DNA of 32,151 nt from Lachnospiraceae bacterium (lineage in GTDB: Bacteria; Bacillota; Clostridia; Lachnospirales; Lachnospiraceae): positions 1 to 32,151 of the forward strand of contig QXWV01000072.1 of assembly GCA_009911195.1 (NCBI GenBank). Direction: 5' to 3'. Position 1 is the first letter of the stretch, and each line of letters begins with the position of its first letter. Positions 15,752 through 24,845 of the stretch are shown in pieces. Under the pieces are notes generated by a model that was not told where the DNA came from, searched no databases, and was given only the letters and a program-made list of their open reading frames with translations. Position numbers and translations under genes: made by a program.

Positions 15752-17563
15752 CTAACTGCGCTTCGACAAATGATTCATTTCCTCAGGTTTCCTGCGAGGT
15801 ATCCGCAAAGTCACTTTTGTTCCGCCATTGATTTTGCTTTCTATAGCAAGCCCATATTCCTCCCCATACAGCATTTTCATTCTCATATGAATATTATTAA
15901 GCCCTATTGAGCCCCTTTTCTCTTCTTTCTTCCCTTCCGTGTCCTTGAACAGGGATTCTATTTTCTCCCTCGTCATCCCCACTCCGTTATCTTCCACGAT
16001 GATTTCCATATTTTCCCCTACCGCTTTCGCACATATGCCCACCTTTTTCTTCCCCCTGAAATTCCTCAGGCCATGCGTCAGTGCATTTTCCACTAATGGC
16101 TGGATGGATATCCTGGGGATGGAGTCCTTTAATACCTCATCTTCAATTTCAAACCGGTATTCAATATCATCCTGCATACGCACGCTCATCACATAAATAT
16201 AATTCTTCAAATGCACCATCTCCTTCGCCACATTGGAAAAGGGATTGCTTATTTTCAAACTGTACCTAAAAATATTAGCCAATGACTGGCTCAGTGCACT
16301 TACCTGTGGGCATCCCTGGATTTCCGCTATGCTGCTCATCGTATCCAATGTATTGTACAGGAAATGAGGGTTGATTTGCGCCTGCAATGCATTATACTCC
16401 GCCTGCTTCAGCAAAAGCTTTGTCTCATATTCGCTGCTGATAAGGCTTTCAATCTGGTCCAGCATCTCGTTAAAGCTCTGTGCCAAATCCCCAATTTCGT
16501 CATTTTTCATTCCGCGAATCCGCTGTTTCGTATTCCCGTCCCGTATTTCCTTTACTGTCTGGGTCATCTGTTCCAGCGGCCTAATCAATGATTTTGACAA
16601 TAAGAACGTACTGACCGCCACAATCACCAGCATCAGCAACGCAATAATCAAAAGGTTCTTTGTCAAGAGCCTTTGGTTTTCCTCCAGGAGGGATTCCGGC
16701 ATCAAAGAATAGGCCCCTAAATTATATTTGCTCTGCCCAACCTGGAAAAACACTTTTTTTTCCGATTGCAGAGTCTCCCCTGCCGGCTCTTCCCCTTCCA
16801 TAATCTTATTCCTGAGATTTTCATAGCCATCCCTGCCCTTTTCATCCAGACTGCCGGAAACGAGCATCTCCCGGTCTCCCGCAGGTTGCAGCCACATAAA
16901 CACTTCCTCGTCCGTAATATATTTTTCCATCAGTTTCCTGATTCTCTTGCTGTCCACATCGCATACAACATAGCCAATCTTTTCTTTCACGTTGCTGTTT
17001 TCATAAAGCTTCAGCACAAACCTGACGATATCCGCTTTTCTGGATGTATTGTAATAGCTGGATATCAGCATCGTGGTATCATCCGACTCCACATAACGCT
17101 TCACAATCCCACCGTTAAATTCCCCGCCATTGCTGTAAATATCCTCGGGGTAATTATGGCGCGGCGTTGCCGCCCGCCTGTAGGTGCTGATAAGTTCATG
17201 CCGGGGCGTATATAAATAAAGGGCTACCACACCTTCCGAGGTGTCAAAATTGGTAGCCGCTATATTATAAGCTTCCCGGTAATAGTTCTCCCGCAACTGG
17301 TCTATGCCCATGTTGCCTTTCAGGTCGCGTATAAATTCCCTTTCATTATAAATGTCAATCAGGCCGTTCTCCATCACCTTAATGTAATCGTAAATATCAT
17401 CCTGCATATTTTCCAAGGAATTAAAGTTTTCCTCTTCTGCCTGCTGATATATCATCTCCGAAGAGCTCTCCTGAAACAGAATGGTCTGGATAACCAGTGC
17501 GGACAACATAATTCCAAGAAAAAACAGCAGGATTTTCGTATGCATCTTCCATCTACGCTTCAT
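15752..17563 (-). CDS. YesM-type sensor histidine kinase
   Basis: A 603-residue membrane kinase. From the start at 17563, TM1 lies at about 9-29, an extracellular Cache-like sensor at about 30-300, TM2 at about 303-322 and HAMP at about 323-375. The His_kinase core carries QINPHFLYNTLD with phospho-acceptor His at about 400. An HATPase domain follows (QPLVENALTHGL, VEDNGVGM, SIGLNNIHMRM). It senses an external signal and phosphorylates the adjacent regulator. An in-frame ATG at 17674 exists, but it would place the TATAAT box inside the gene and its N-terminus is not family-like. AGGGGG lies 8 bases before the chosen ATG. The two-component genes form one operon with the orphan binding protein. 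Confidence 0.93.
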   Translation of the reverse strand: MKRRWKMHTKILLFFLGIMLSALVIQTILFQESSSEMIYQQAEEENFNSLENMQDDIYDYIKVMENGLIDIYNEREFIRDLKGNMGIDQLRENYYREAYNIAATNFDTSEGVVALYLYTPRHELISTYRRAATPRHNYPEDIYSNGGEFNGGIVKRYVESDDTTMLISSYYNTSRKADIVRFVLKLYENSNVKEKIGYVVCDVDSKRIRKLMEKYITDEEVFMWLQPAGDREMLVSGSLDEKGRDGYENLRNKIMEGEEPAGETLQSEKKVFFQVGQSKYNLGAYSLMPESLLEENQRLLTKNLLIIALLMLVIVAVSTFLLSKSLIRPLEQMTQTVKEIRDGNTKQRIRGMKNDEIGDLAQSFNEMLDQIESLISSEYETKLLLKQAEYNALQAQINPHFLYNTLDTMSSIAEIQGCPQVSALSQSLANIFRYSLKISNPFSNVAKEMVHLKNYIYVMSVRMQDDIEYRFEIEDEVLKDSIPRISIQPLVENALTHGLRNFRGKKKVGICAKAVGENMEIIVEDNGVGMTREKIESLFKDTEGKKEEKRGSIGLNNIHMRMKMLYGEEYGLAIESKINGGTKVTLRIPRRKPEEMNHLSKRS

Positions 17564-17591
17564 CCCATATGCCCCCTGCTCTTTCTTATAT

Positions 17592-17656
17592 ATTATAATG
17601 GAGTTCATCCCGTTTGTATATTGCACTATTTTGAAAAAGAAGTTGGACTTATTTGT
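17592..17656 (-). promoter_or_regulatory. Promoter with upstream CCAACTT element for the two-component operon
   Basis: TATAAT (17597-17592, minus strand) lies about 30 bases before the kinase ATG, with a partial -35 (TATACA) 17 bases upstream. CCAACTT (17646-17640) followed by CTTTTTCAAAATAGT lies 42 bases before TATAAT and overlaps the stop codon region of the lipoprotein gene upstream. The arrangement mirrors the promoter at 12594-12657, implying a common regulator and possible autoregulation. Confidence 0.6.
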
Positions 17657-18593
17657 ACACTGCCGTTTCCACATCTAAGCCTTCCCCATCGCAGAAACAG
17701 GCCACTGTCCCATCCGTAGAATAATAGATATTTGTTCCCAGACCTTCCAATATTTCTACCACTTCCTCATCCGCAGGTTTTTCCTCCGAACAGGTTATCA
17801 CCGCCACATCGGGAGACACTGCCGCAAAAAATTCCGTCGAATTCTTCTCTTTCCGCCCATGATGGGGCACTTTCAGCACATTATGGGAAAGGTCGAATTC
17901 TTCCTGGCCCATCAGCTCCTCCAGCCGCTCCTTTTCACAGTCGCCTGCAAACAAGAAACTTTTCTCCCCATAAATCATGCTGACCACCAGCGAAAAATCA
18001 TTGTCCTCTTCCTCATATGCTTCCTGCTGGGGCGGATAGATGAGAATTTCCGCGCCGTCCAAAGACATCCTCATTGTTTCATTCACAAGCACCGGCGTCT
18101 TTCCCAGTGTCTCCATCGTTTCTTCATATTCTTCATATTGCTTGCTGTCGGATTCATACTCCGGCTGCAGCACTTCCCCTACTTCCACCGCTTCCAGGAC
18201 ATGGTCCGCCCCGCCCACATGGTCCTTGTCAAAATGAGTGAGCACAAGATAATCCAGTTTCGTGATTCCCTGCTCGCTAAAGCTGTCCAAAAAGACACCG
18301 GCAGTATCATCGTATCCCGTATCAATCATCATTTTATGTTCCGTTGTCTCAATGAGAATCGCATCCCCTTTGCCTACATCAAAAAACGTTATTTTTATCT
18401 CCGGGAGGCCAGCGGTTTCTTTTATCCCTACATCCCCTTCCGCTCCGGCCATGTCGGCTTCCCCGGCAGATAATCCCTGCCCCTGATAGCCTCCCTCCAC
18501 TGCACAGCCGTTAATTTCTAAGAAAATGCTGCCCATCACAAGCATCATACACACATATCTATAGTACCGCTTTTTCGTTTGTCCTCTTATCAT
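17649..18593 (-). CDS. ComEC-like metallo-beta-lactamase-fold lipoprotein
   Basis: The 314-residue protein starts with a membrane-targeting segment ending in a lipobox-like INGC (C30), followed by a flexible Gly/Ala/Glu stretch. The metallo-hydrolase domain runs from about residue 65 (ITFFDVGKGDAILI at 68-81). Metal-site motifs are THFDKDH (119-125), AGDC (216-219) and VPHHG (243-247). This matches the soluble beta-lactamase-like domain of ComEC, but without the competence channel. It would act outside the membrane, on an unknown phosphoester or nucleic-acid-like substrate. AAAGG lies 8 bases before the ATG. The gene has its own promoter and ends within the kinase promoter region, so it may be only loosely linked to sugar sensing. 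Confidence 0.85.
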   Translation of the reverse strand: MIRGQTKKRYYRYVCMMLVMGSIFLEINGCAVEGGYQGQGLSAGEADMAGAEGDVGIKETAGLPEIKITFFDVGKGDAILIETTEHKMMIDTGYDDTAGVFLDSFSEQGITKLDYLVLTHFDKDHVGGADHVLEAVEVGEVLQPEYESDSKQYEEYEETMETLGKTPVLVNETMRMSLDGAEILIYPPQQEAYEEEDNDFSLVVSMIYGEKSFLFAGDCEKERLEELMGQEEFDLSHNVLKVPHHGRKEKNSTEFFAAVSPDVAVITCSEEKPADEEVVEILEGLGTNIYYSTDGTVACFCDGEGLDVETAVYK

Positions 18594-18718
18594 ATGGTTA
18601 GCCTTTCCTTTCTCCTATCCTTTCGCTGCCCGCATAACCTTTACCATTTTCGGCAAGATATTGTCCGGCATCCGGCTTTCCGCAATGCTATGATATGCGT
18701 TTTCCCGGCCTGTAATTG

Positions 18719-18727
18719 ATTATACCA
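18719..18727 (-). promoter_or_regulatory. Extended -10 promoter of the MBL-fold lipoprotein gene
   Basis: TGGTATAAT on the minus strand is an extended -10 element in the 145-base gap after the flavoprotein gene, about 125 bases before the lipoprotein start codon. No clear -35 box and no convincing terminator for the polysaccharide operon are visible in this gap. Confidence 0.45.
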
Positions 18728-18738
18728 CTTTTATGCAG

Positions 18739-19950
18739 CTAAATTCCATTTATTTTTTCCGCCAGCCCCATTGCCAAATCCACTGTTACATCCGAATTAT
18801 AATGCTGGTGCTCTCCCCAGCGGCCAAGCCCATAAACGCTTTTTCCTTCGCTCCATGAAAGGAGTTTTTTCATAATTTCCGGCTTATTCATCGTATTTAA
18901 GGGATATGCATATTGATTCATATATTTAAAATTATTGCTGTCTTCCCTACATGCAATACGCTCGCTATTGGTCTCCGTCCAATACCCTTTGCTGTTAGGG
19001 CAAAAATTATGCCGTACCAGAATTCTATGATAAGCCAGCTCCGGATTAGGGAAATAAATCCATTGTGATTCTGTTTCTAATCGTTCAGGAATATATTCTA
19101 TTTGAATAGAACTAAACTTCAATTTTCTAACCGACTCCTTAATATCTTCCGGCATACCATGAATTTCCCCAAACTCCGTCCAGGGTATCGTTGTTATAAT
19201 AGTGTCCGCCTGATATTTATCCCCGTTTTCTGTGACCACTGTTTTACTGCCAAAATCAATTCCGGCCACTGTTTTCTGATATTCTATATTTCCTTTTACG
19301 GCGTCTGCCATTCGTTTCCATACTTCTCCGTATCCATATTTCTTTGGATAATAAAATTGAGCATGTCCCGGCTGTGTTCCATAGGCTTTTTTTTCAAGGC
19401 AGGAGCGTAGCGTCTCTTCAAAGCTAACGTTTGGGAGCTTCTCCAGCCAATAAGTCCCCAATTGGTCCAATTCCTTAGAAAACATTTTCTGGTTGTACGG
19501 AATCATATAATCTTCCGCGATTTTAGCCCCCAGTTTCCAGTATATCCAGTCGATAAACCCCTCCGGCATTTCCGTTCCCAAATTACATCCTGCAACTGCA
19601 ATTGATTTCAAATATCCTATTTGCTCCTCCGTTCCCATCTGCCAAATATTTGCCTCTATCGGATGATTTAGCATTTTTCCATACATAGAAATATGAGTGT
19701 TACGGACATATAGATTCCATTCTTCCTCCGGCATAAACTGAAAAAGGAATTGGTTAACCCGAGGCCGGCGGACATCTAAAAAGTGCCCTCCCCCAATATC
19801 CAAGGGAGAACCATCCACAGTAACAGAACGGCAAAGCCCTCCGGCTTCTTCTTCCCTCTCCAATATTAAAAAGCTTGTTTCCCCCAATTCCTTTAACCTA
19901 TTTGCAAATGTTAGCCCTGCAGGCCCTGCGCCTAATATTAAATATTTCAT
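18739..19950 (-). CDS. FAD-dependent amine-oxidase-fold protein, UDP-galactopyranose mutase-like
   Basis: The 403-residue protein begins with a dinucleotide-binding Rossmann motif (LILGAGPAGLTFA), then LILEREEEAGGLCRSV and DIGGGHFLD, as in the protoporphyrinogen-oxidase/UGM superfamily. It ends with a GLGRWGEHQHYNSD segment typical of the C-terminal FAD-binding part. Related proteins are frequent in polysaccharide clusters, where UGM interconverts UDP-galactopyranose and UDP-galactofuranose. The sequence is not a textbook Glf, so I do not assign the symbol. It is the last gene of the glycan operon, 3 bases after the 2-epimerase gene, which supports a role in glycan precursor synthesis. Confidence 0.8.
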   Translation of the reverse strand: MKYLILGAGPAGLTFANRLKELGETSFLILEREEEAGGLCRSVTVDGSPLDIGGGHFLDVRRPRVNQFLFQFMPEEEWNLYVRNTHISMYGKMLNHPIEANIWQMGTEEQIGYLKSIAVAGCNLGTEMPEGFIDWIYWKLGAKIAEDYMIPYNQKMFSKELDQLGTYWLEKLPNVSFEETLRSCLEKKAYGTQPGHAQFYYPKKYGYGEVWKRMADAVKGNIEYQKTVAGIDFGSKTVVTENGDKYQADTIITTIPWTEFGEIHGMPEDIKESVRKLKFSSIQIEYIPERLETESQWIYFPNPELAYHRILVRHNFCPNSKGYWTETNSERIACREDSNNFKYMNQYAYPLNTMNKPEIMKKLLSWSEGKSVYGLGRWGEHQHYNSDVTVDLAMGLAEKINGI

Positions 19951-19953
19951 CCT

Positions 19954-21072
19954 TTACTCCATTTCTGCCAAAACCTTAATAATCCTTTCACATGCATGCC
20001 CGTCGCCATACGGGTTGGATGCATGGGCCATGGCATGATATGCATCCTTATTATTCAATAGCTGCTTTATTTCTTTGTAAATCGTTTCCTCTTTCGTTCC
20101 TACCAGTTTCAACGTTCCGGCCTTTATCCCCTCCGGCCTTTCCGTTGTATCGCGCATAACAAGAACCGGTTTCCCCAGAGATGGGGCTTCTTCCTGAATG
20201 CCTCCGCTATCCGTTAAAATCAGAAAGCTACGCGCCATAAAATTGTGGAAATCCATTACATCTAACGGCTCAATAATATGAATCCTGTCCAAATCCCCCA
20301 GTTCTTCTTCCGCTATTTTCCTTATTACCGGGTTCATATGAATGGGGTAAATTGCTTTACAGTCCTGATATTCCATAATAATTCTTCGGATTGCACGAAA
20401 CATATGATGCATCGGTTCACCCAGGTTTTCCCTCCTGTGTGCTGTTATCAAAATCAATCTTGCATCCGATGCCCAATCTAATTCATCATGCCAGTAGTCA
20501 TCCCTTACCGTTGTCCTCAATGCATCAATGGCAGTATTTCCAGTAATATATATTGTCTCCTCCCTCTTTCCTTCGTCTATCAGATTTTGTCTGGAGAATT
20601 CCGTAGGCGCAAAATTATATTGGGAAATAATATCTACCGCCTGCCGGTTCATTTCTTCCGGAAAGGGGGAATATATATTGTATGTACGCAGCCCCGCTTC
20701 CACATGCCCTACCGGGATTTGCAGATAAAAACTGGCCAGCGCAGCGGCAAAAGAAGTCGAGGTATCTCCATGTACCAATACAATATCCGGTTTACAGTTT
20801 TCCAGCACCTTTTTGAACCTGTCCAATATATTTATCGTAATATCAAACAAAGTCTGCCTTTCTTTCATTATTGAAAGGTCAAAATCAGGAAAAACATGAA
20901 AAGCTTCCAATACCTGCTCCAGCATTTTTCTGTGCTGCCCTGTCACACACACCAACGTTTCCATTTCACCATGCCTTCTTAATTCATTAACCAAAGGGCA
21001 CATTTTAATTGCTTCCGGACGGGTACCGAATACAATTAATATTCTTTTCTTTTTTAAATCCTTTTTCATCAA
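19954..21072 (-). CDS. wecB: UDP-N-acetylglucosamine 2-epimerase (non-hydrolysing)
   Basis: The 372-residue cytoplasmic enzyme interconverts UDP-GlcNAc and UDP-ManNAc, a precursor for surface glycans. Family hallmarks are GTRPEAIKMCPLV near the N-terminus, VHGDTSTSFAAAL, GHVEAGLRTYN, PFPEEMNRQ, RRENLGEP and LTDSGGIQEEAPSLGKPVLVMR, and the length is standard. The first codon at 21072 is TTG, 9 bases after AGGAG; the next codon at 21069 is ATG, so either could initiate. It is the WecB/MnaA type; no ManNAc dehydrogenase (WecC) is in the window, so ManNAc itself, or a further-modified form made elsewhere, may be the product used. Confidence 0.95.
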   Translation of the reverse strand: MMKKDLKKKRILIVFGTRPEAIKMCPLVNELRRHGEMETLVCVTGQHRKMLEQVLEAFHVFPDFDLSIMKERQTLFDITINILDRFKKVLENCKPDIVLVHGDTSTSFAAALASFYLQIPVGHVEAGLRTYNIYSPFPEEMNRQAVDIISQYNFAPTEFSRQNLIDEGKREETIYITGNTAIDALRTTVRDDYWHDELDWASDARLILITAHRRENLGEPMHHMFRAIRRIIMEYQDCKAIYPIHMNPVIRKIAEEELGDLDRIHIIEPLDVMDFHNFMARSFLILTDSGGIQEEAPSLGKPVLVMRDTTERPEGIKAGTLKLVGTKEETIYKEIKQLLNNKDAYHAMAHASNPYGDGHACERIIKVLAEME

Positions 21073-21105
21073 ATCAGTATTCTCCTATGTATTTATCCGA
21101 AAATA

Positions 21106-22593
21106 TTACCTTCTCTTCCTCAACACGATTTTCCCTTTTATCCCCTCTGCAATGTATATTATTTCTTCGTTTTTTGCCGCTATTTCAATCAGCAAATAAA
21201 TGGGCACCGATACTGCAATAGTCAAAATAAATTTTAAGACGGACTCCTCCACCAAATGGAAGATTACAGTTTTAACAACTACAATCCCTATACACCCATA
21301 CATAATCTTATAAGCAATTCTTCCAATACCCTTTAACTTTATAGCTTCCGATGATTTATGCTTACACCATGTATACGTTAACAGTTCTGCTATCAATGTG
21401 GTGAATGCTGCCGCATTTTCCTTTCCCCACGGGATTAATATAAAGTTTAACCCTATATTTGCCAATGCGCTTACGCATGTCACCTTAAAAACCTCGTGCT
21501 CCATCTTAAATATTACCAATATGCATTGCCCCCAAAACCAGGATGCCAAGCAAAAAAATAAAGCAATGCTCAAAACAAAGAGGGAGCTTTCTGCCAAAAG
21601 ATATTCCTTCCCGGATACAATACTTACAATTTCTTTACGAAGGGCAATCATACCAACAATCGACGGAATCAATACGGACAATAGCAATTTATATATCCCC
21701 TCTGCCATTGAAGTAAATTTATCTTCCCTGCCTTCGCCATACAGTGCCGATAACCTTGGTATTGCGACTACTATCACTGAAGATAAAACCGTTTTCACAA
21801 TGGTATATATTTTCGTCGATACCGAATATATACCCACCGTCCTGTCCCCACAAAGAAAGCCTAATATTGTAATATCCGAATTAACATAAAGGGTGACTGT
21901 AACTGTCATCCCAAAGAAAATAAAGATTGGCTTTATATGCTTCTTCCATTCCACATGCTTAGCCAAAGCAACCTTACAATATTTTCTTGCATATGTATAA
22001 TTTAAAATGTTGGAGCCCGCACCTGAAATTACTGTAATCGCCGCATAAACATTAACATCTGCTTCTGTTTTTACGAAAGCCAGAAGCAATGCCAGGGATA
22101 ATATTTGAAATAGAATGCTCCGAATGGTTATATATAAATAGTCTTCATATATGGAATAAATCCACTCAATCCCAATTGTTTTAAAGGCAATTTGAAATGA
22201 CAATATAAAAAGAAGACATTTATACTCATGAAATTTGGCTACTGCAAGGACAAGAACACCTAATAAGCAATATGAGGCAACAGTAGCATATACATTTATT
22301 GTGAACATCTCATCCGCAAAATGTTTCAGCCGGCTGGGGGTGTTCCGTATCCGCGCCCCTTCCCGGACCGCATAGGTATGAATACCCAGAGAAGCCAGTA
22401 AAATGAAATAGCTGATTACCGAATACGAAAAATTATATTTGCCAATGTTGCCCACCCCCAGTATCCTGGAAACATATGGAAATGAAATCAACGGGAATAT
22501 AACGCTTAACAGCCCTTTTACCGCATTTAATACCATATTCACTTTTACTGACGAGTACCCTTTTCTTTTTACCATCATGCCTTTTAAAACCAT
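21106..22593 (-). CDS. Wzx-like oligosaccharide flippase
   Basis: The 495-residue polytopic protein has about twelve to fourteen hydrophobic segments. Its N-terminal pattern (NAVKGLLSVIFPLISFPYV, then SRILGVGNIGKYNFSYSVI) is typical of the polysaccharide transporter family within the MOP superfamily. It should flip lipid-linked repeat units across the membrane for the Wzy-like polymerase encoded two genes upstream. The start codon is uncertain: the ATG at 22593 has a weak ribosome binding site and ATGs a few codons inside are alternatives. It is distinct from the MATE exporter at 5583-6953, which belongs to another MOP branch. Confidence 0.88.
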   Translation of the reverse strand: MVLKGMMVKRKGYSSVKVNMVLNAVKGLLSVIFPLISFPYVSRILGVGNIGKYNFSYSVISYFILLASLGIHTYAVREGARIRNTPSRLKHFADEMFTINVYATVASYCLLGVLVLAVAKFHEYKCLLFILSFQIAFKTIGIEWIYSIYEDYLYITIRSILFQILSLALLLAFVKTEADVNVYAAITVISGAGSNILNYTYARKYCKVALAKHVEWKKHIKPIFIFFGMTVTVTLYVNSDITILGFLCGDRTVGIYSVSTKIYTIVKTVLSSVIVVAIPRLSALYGEGREDKFTSMAEGIYKLLLSVLIPSIVGMIALRKEIVSIVSGKEYLLAESSLFVLSIALFFCLASWFWGQCILVIFKMEHEVFKVTCVSALANIGLNFILIPWGKENAAAFTTLIAELLTYTWCKHKSSEAIKLKGIGRIAYKIMYGCIGIVVVKTVIFHLVEESVLKFILTIAVSVPIYLLIEIAAKNEEIIYIAEGIKGKIVLRKRR

Positions 22594-22614
22594 CTCAACT
22601 ACTTATCCCATCCT

Positions 22615-23547
22615 TCACATCCTATGGACTTTATATTCCAGTTTCGTATACTTTATATTTTTCAAATAATAATAGGATGGCAGCATCTTCTTTGCCAAAA
22701 CAATAAAAAAATCCTTACTTCTTATCCGGTAATTGATATACATCATAAAGGCACTGGCTATATATGCCAAAACGGTTATAATCCCTAATTTGCTATCAAT
22801 AGATATGCCGGCCATCAATATAATCACCGGGAAAGCCACTGCTGCTATCCTTTTGGATATTCTGATAAAAATTGTTTTATTATCTAATATCTGCAAATCC
22901 GCTATTGCATAATTCCTAATTTGCTTAATGTATTCCTTCCAGTTTGCCGGAACTTCCCACCAAAGCTTTGTATCGCTGATACAGGCTGCTTTGTAATTCC
23001 TTTCCCTGACAAGGGAAAAAAACTCCGTGTCTTCCCCTGCATATACAAAGCCTTCATAAAAGTAGCCGATTTCCTCGAATACAGTTTTTCTAACCAGTGC
23101 ACCATGATTGGATGCAATTTTACTCATTTTGGAATTTCCCAATAATGTATCTGCATATTTTTTAGAAAATGGGGTATTTATGCCCCCTTCAATGGCCGAG
23201 TAAGCTACATCCAAGGATTCCTCTGCCATCCTTTTCATCAAAGTTTCAAAGAAGTCAGGCGGAAATAAATTGCCCGGCGTTGTTATCCCCACCACTCCAC
23301 ACCCAGCATTTCGGATTGCCATATTAAGCCCTTCCGATATATTCAATCTTTTGCCGCTAAACAGCTTAATTAATATGCTGCTGCCCGAAGAATATTGATT
23401 CACATATTCTATGGTCCGGTCTGATGACCCGCCATCTACAATAATGATTTCTTCCGGCAAATAAGACTGGCTACAAATATTATCCAAAAAAATCACTATT
23501 TCCTGCTCATTATTGTAAACTGTTGTAACGATACTATAATTTTCCAT
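22615..23547 (-). CDS. Family 2 glycosyltransferase with C-terminal membrane segments
   Basis: The 310-residue protein begins with a GT-A nucleotide-sugar fold (SIVTTVYNNEQEIVIFLDN, then EEIIIVDGGSSDRT). A conserved acidic motif AGEDTEF lies near residue 187. The usual DxD position is replaced by TTPGN, so metal binding may differ from standard GT2 enzymes. Two hydrophobic segments near 230-275 should anchor it to the membrane. It starts in a TAATG overlap with the polymerase gene. It probably adds one sugar to the lipid-linked repeat unit; donor and acceptor are unknown. Confidence 0.88.
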   Translation of the reverse strand: MENYSIVTTVYNNEQEIVIFLDNICSQSYLPEEIIIVDGGSSDRTIEYVNQYSSGSSILIKLFSGKRLNISEGLNMAIRNAGCGVVGITTPGNLFPPDFFETLMKRMAEESLDVAYSAIEGGINTPFSKKYADTLLGNSKMSKIASNHGALVRKTVFEEIGYFYEGFVYAGEDTEFFSLVRERNYKAACISDTKLWWEVPANWKEYIKQIRNYAIADLQILDNKTIFIRISKRIAAVAFPVIILMAGISIDSKLGIITVLAYIASAFMMYINYRIRSKDFFIVLAKKMLPSYYYLKNIKYTKLEYKVHRM

Positions 23548-24827
23548 TACCCCTTCCTTTCCATTTGTATGATTTCGCCATTTATATAACTGAAAATTGC
23601 AAGATAAAACGGCATTGCAAATGCCCTTTGAATGTCAAAACAGTTACTTACAATACCATAAACCCAAAGATAAGTCCCCATTCCGGATAGGAGTAAAATA
23701 TATTCCTGCTTTTTTATATGCAAAGCCCGGACAAACGTCTTAAGCTGCAAAACCAGAGGCCACAGATAGATAACTATTGCAAGGTATCCAAATCTTACAA
23801 TTGCCCCAAATATCCCCACATCATCCAAGTAGTATATTTTGTAATATCCAAAGCTGGTTCTCTGCATCATTAAATAAGCATTTAGGTTAGAGCGGTCCAA
23901 TAAACCCAGCCCTCCAAAAAACGTATTCTGCCTTTTCATTAACCTCAAATAATGAAAAATGCCTTCTTGCCGCAGCAAAAATGAATTCGCATATTTTCCA
24001 AACTCTCCAAAGCCATACATTAATTCAGAGATAACCCCGCTTATTATCAGTGCTACAGCAAAAACAATAAGCAGGCTTCTAACCAGAATTTTTTTGTTTC
24101 CCTGATACGCAAAAAAACACATAAGTGCCAGTGTCACCGCTAAAACAATTACCCTATATCTGCTTTGTTCTATCACAATAATAAAAAAGCCTTCAAAAAG
24201 TATATATATGAAATATTTAATACGCTTTTTCCCTCTTAAAAAATTATAAGCGGAATATACAAATGCAATCCCGAATAATTGCCCCGCTTCCAATCTATAT
24301 ATTCCATTCCGGGTCCAGTGTTCCCCAAACTCATATACAAAATTATTTAAAAAATTAATTTTCCAAAAATTAAATGATATCCAAGCAACAAATTTTATAA
24401 TAAGGATAAACAATTCTAAATCTGTTATTTTAGACAAAAGCGGCTCTACACCATTATCCCGGCAAAATACTGCAATAACCGGAAATAAGTACACCATAAA
24501 CAAAAAAGGCATCAGGCTCAAAGTAACGGTTTTTAACGTATATCCATATTTTATAATGGAATAGGTTTCCACCAGCATTATGCATATACTATATCCAATG
24601 AAATAGTTCTTGCACAATTTCCTGCTGGGCCATTGTGTACGGTTATAGTATACGGTTAAAAATAATGCTATCGCCCCCACTATTATCGCTATCAGGTTTT
24701 GGGCATTGTCGCTTTCACGAATTACTTCATATGAAAAAACAAATAAATATCTAAGCATTAGAAAGCACCCTAAATAAATGAAGGCTTTTATGCAGCTCGT
24801 TATTTTAATCTTAATACTTGAATTCAT
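23547..24827 (-). CDS. Wzy-like O-antigen/polysaccharide polymerase
   Basis: The 426-residue protein is almost entirely hydrophobic, with about ten to twelve membrane segments and a larger loop around residues 275-320 (MKRQNTFFGGLGLLDRSN). Low sequence conservation with this topology is typical of Wzy polymerases, which join repeat units on the outer face of the membrane. The call rests on topology and on its position among glycosyltransferases and a Wzx-like flippase rather than on a catalytic motif. AAGG precedes the ATG by about 11 bases. Confidence 0.75.
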   Translation of the reverse strand: MNSSIKIKITSCIKAFIYLGCFLMLRYLFVFSYEVIRESDNAQNLIAIIVGAIALFLTVYYNRTQWPSRKLCKNYFIGYSICIMLVETYSIIKYGYTLKTVTLSLMPFLFMVYLFPVIAVFCRDNGVEPLLSKITDLELFILIIKFVAWISFNFWKINFLNNFVYEFGEHWTRNGIYRLEAGQLFGIAFVYSAYNFLRGKKRIKYFIYILFEGFFIIVIEQSRYRVIVLAVTLALMCFFAYQGNKKILVRSLLIVFAVALIISGVISELMYGFGEFGKYANSFLLRQEGIFHYLRLMKRQNTFFGGLGLLDRSNLNAYLMMQRTSFGYYKIYYLDDVGIFGAIVRFGYLAIVIYLWPLVLQLKTFVRALHIKKQEYILLLSGMGTYLWVYGIVSNCFDIQRAFAMPFYLAIFSYINGEIIQMERKG

Positions 24828-24845
24828 CAGATTGTTTACCTTATT

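Noticed and set aside
17564-17674. N-terminal extension of the sensor kinase to an ATG at 17674
   Set aside because: It would include the TATAAT box and overlap the end of the lipoprotein gene; a good ribosome binding site supports 17563 instead.
21106-22593. Flippase considered as a second MATE drug exporter
   Set aside because: Its N-terminal pattern and position between a GT2 and a 2-epimerase fit the Wzx branch of the MOP superfamily.
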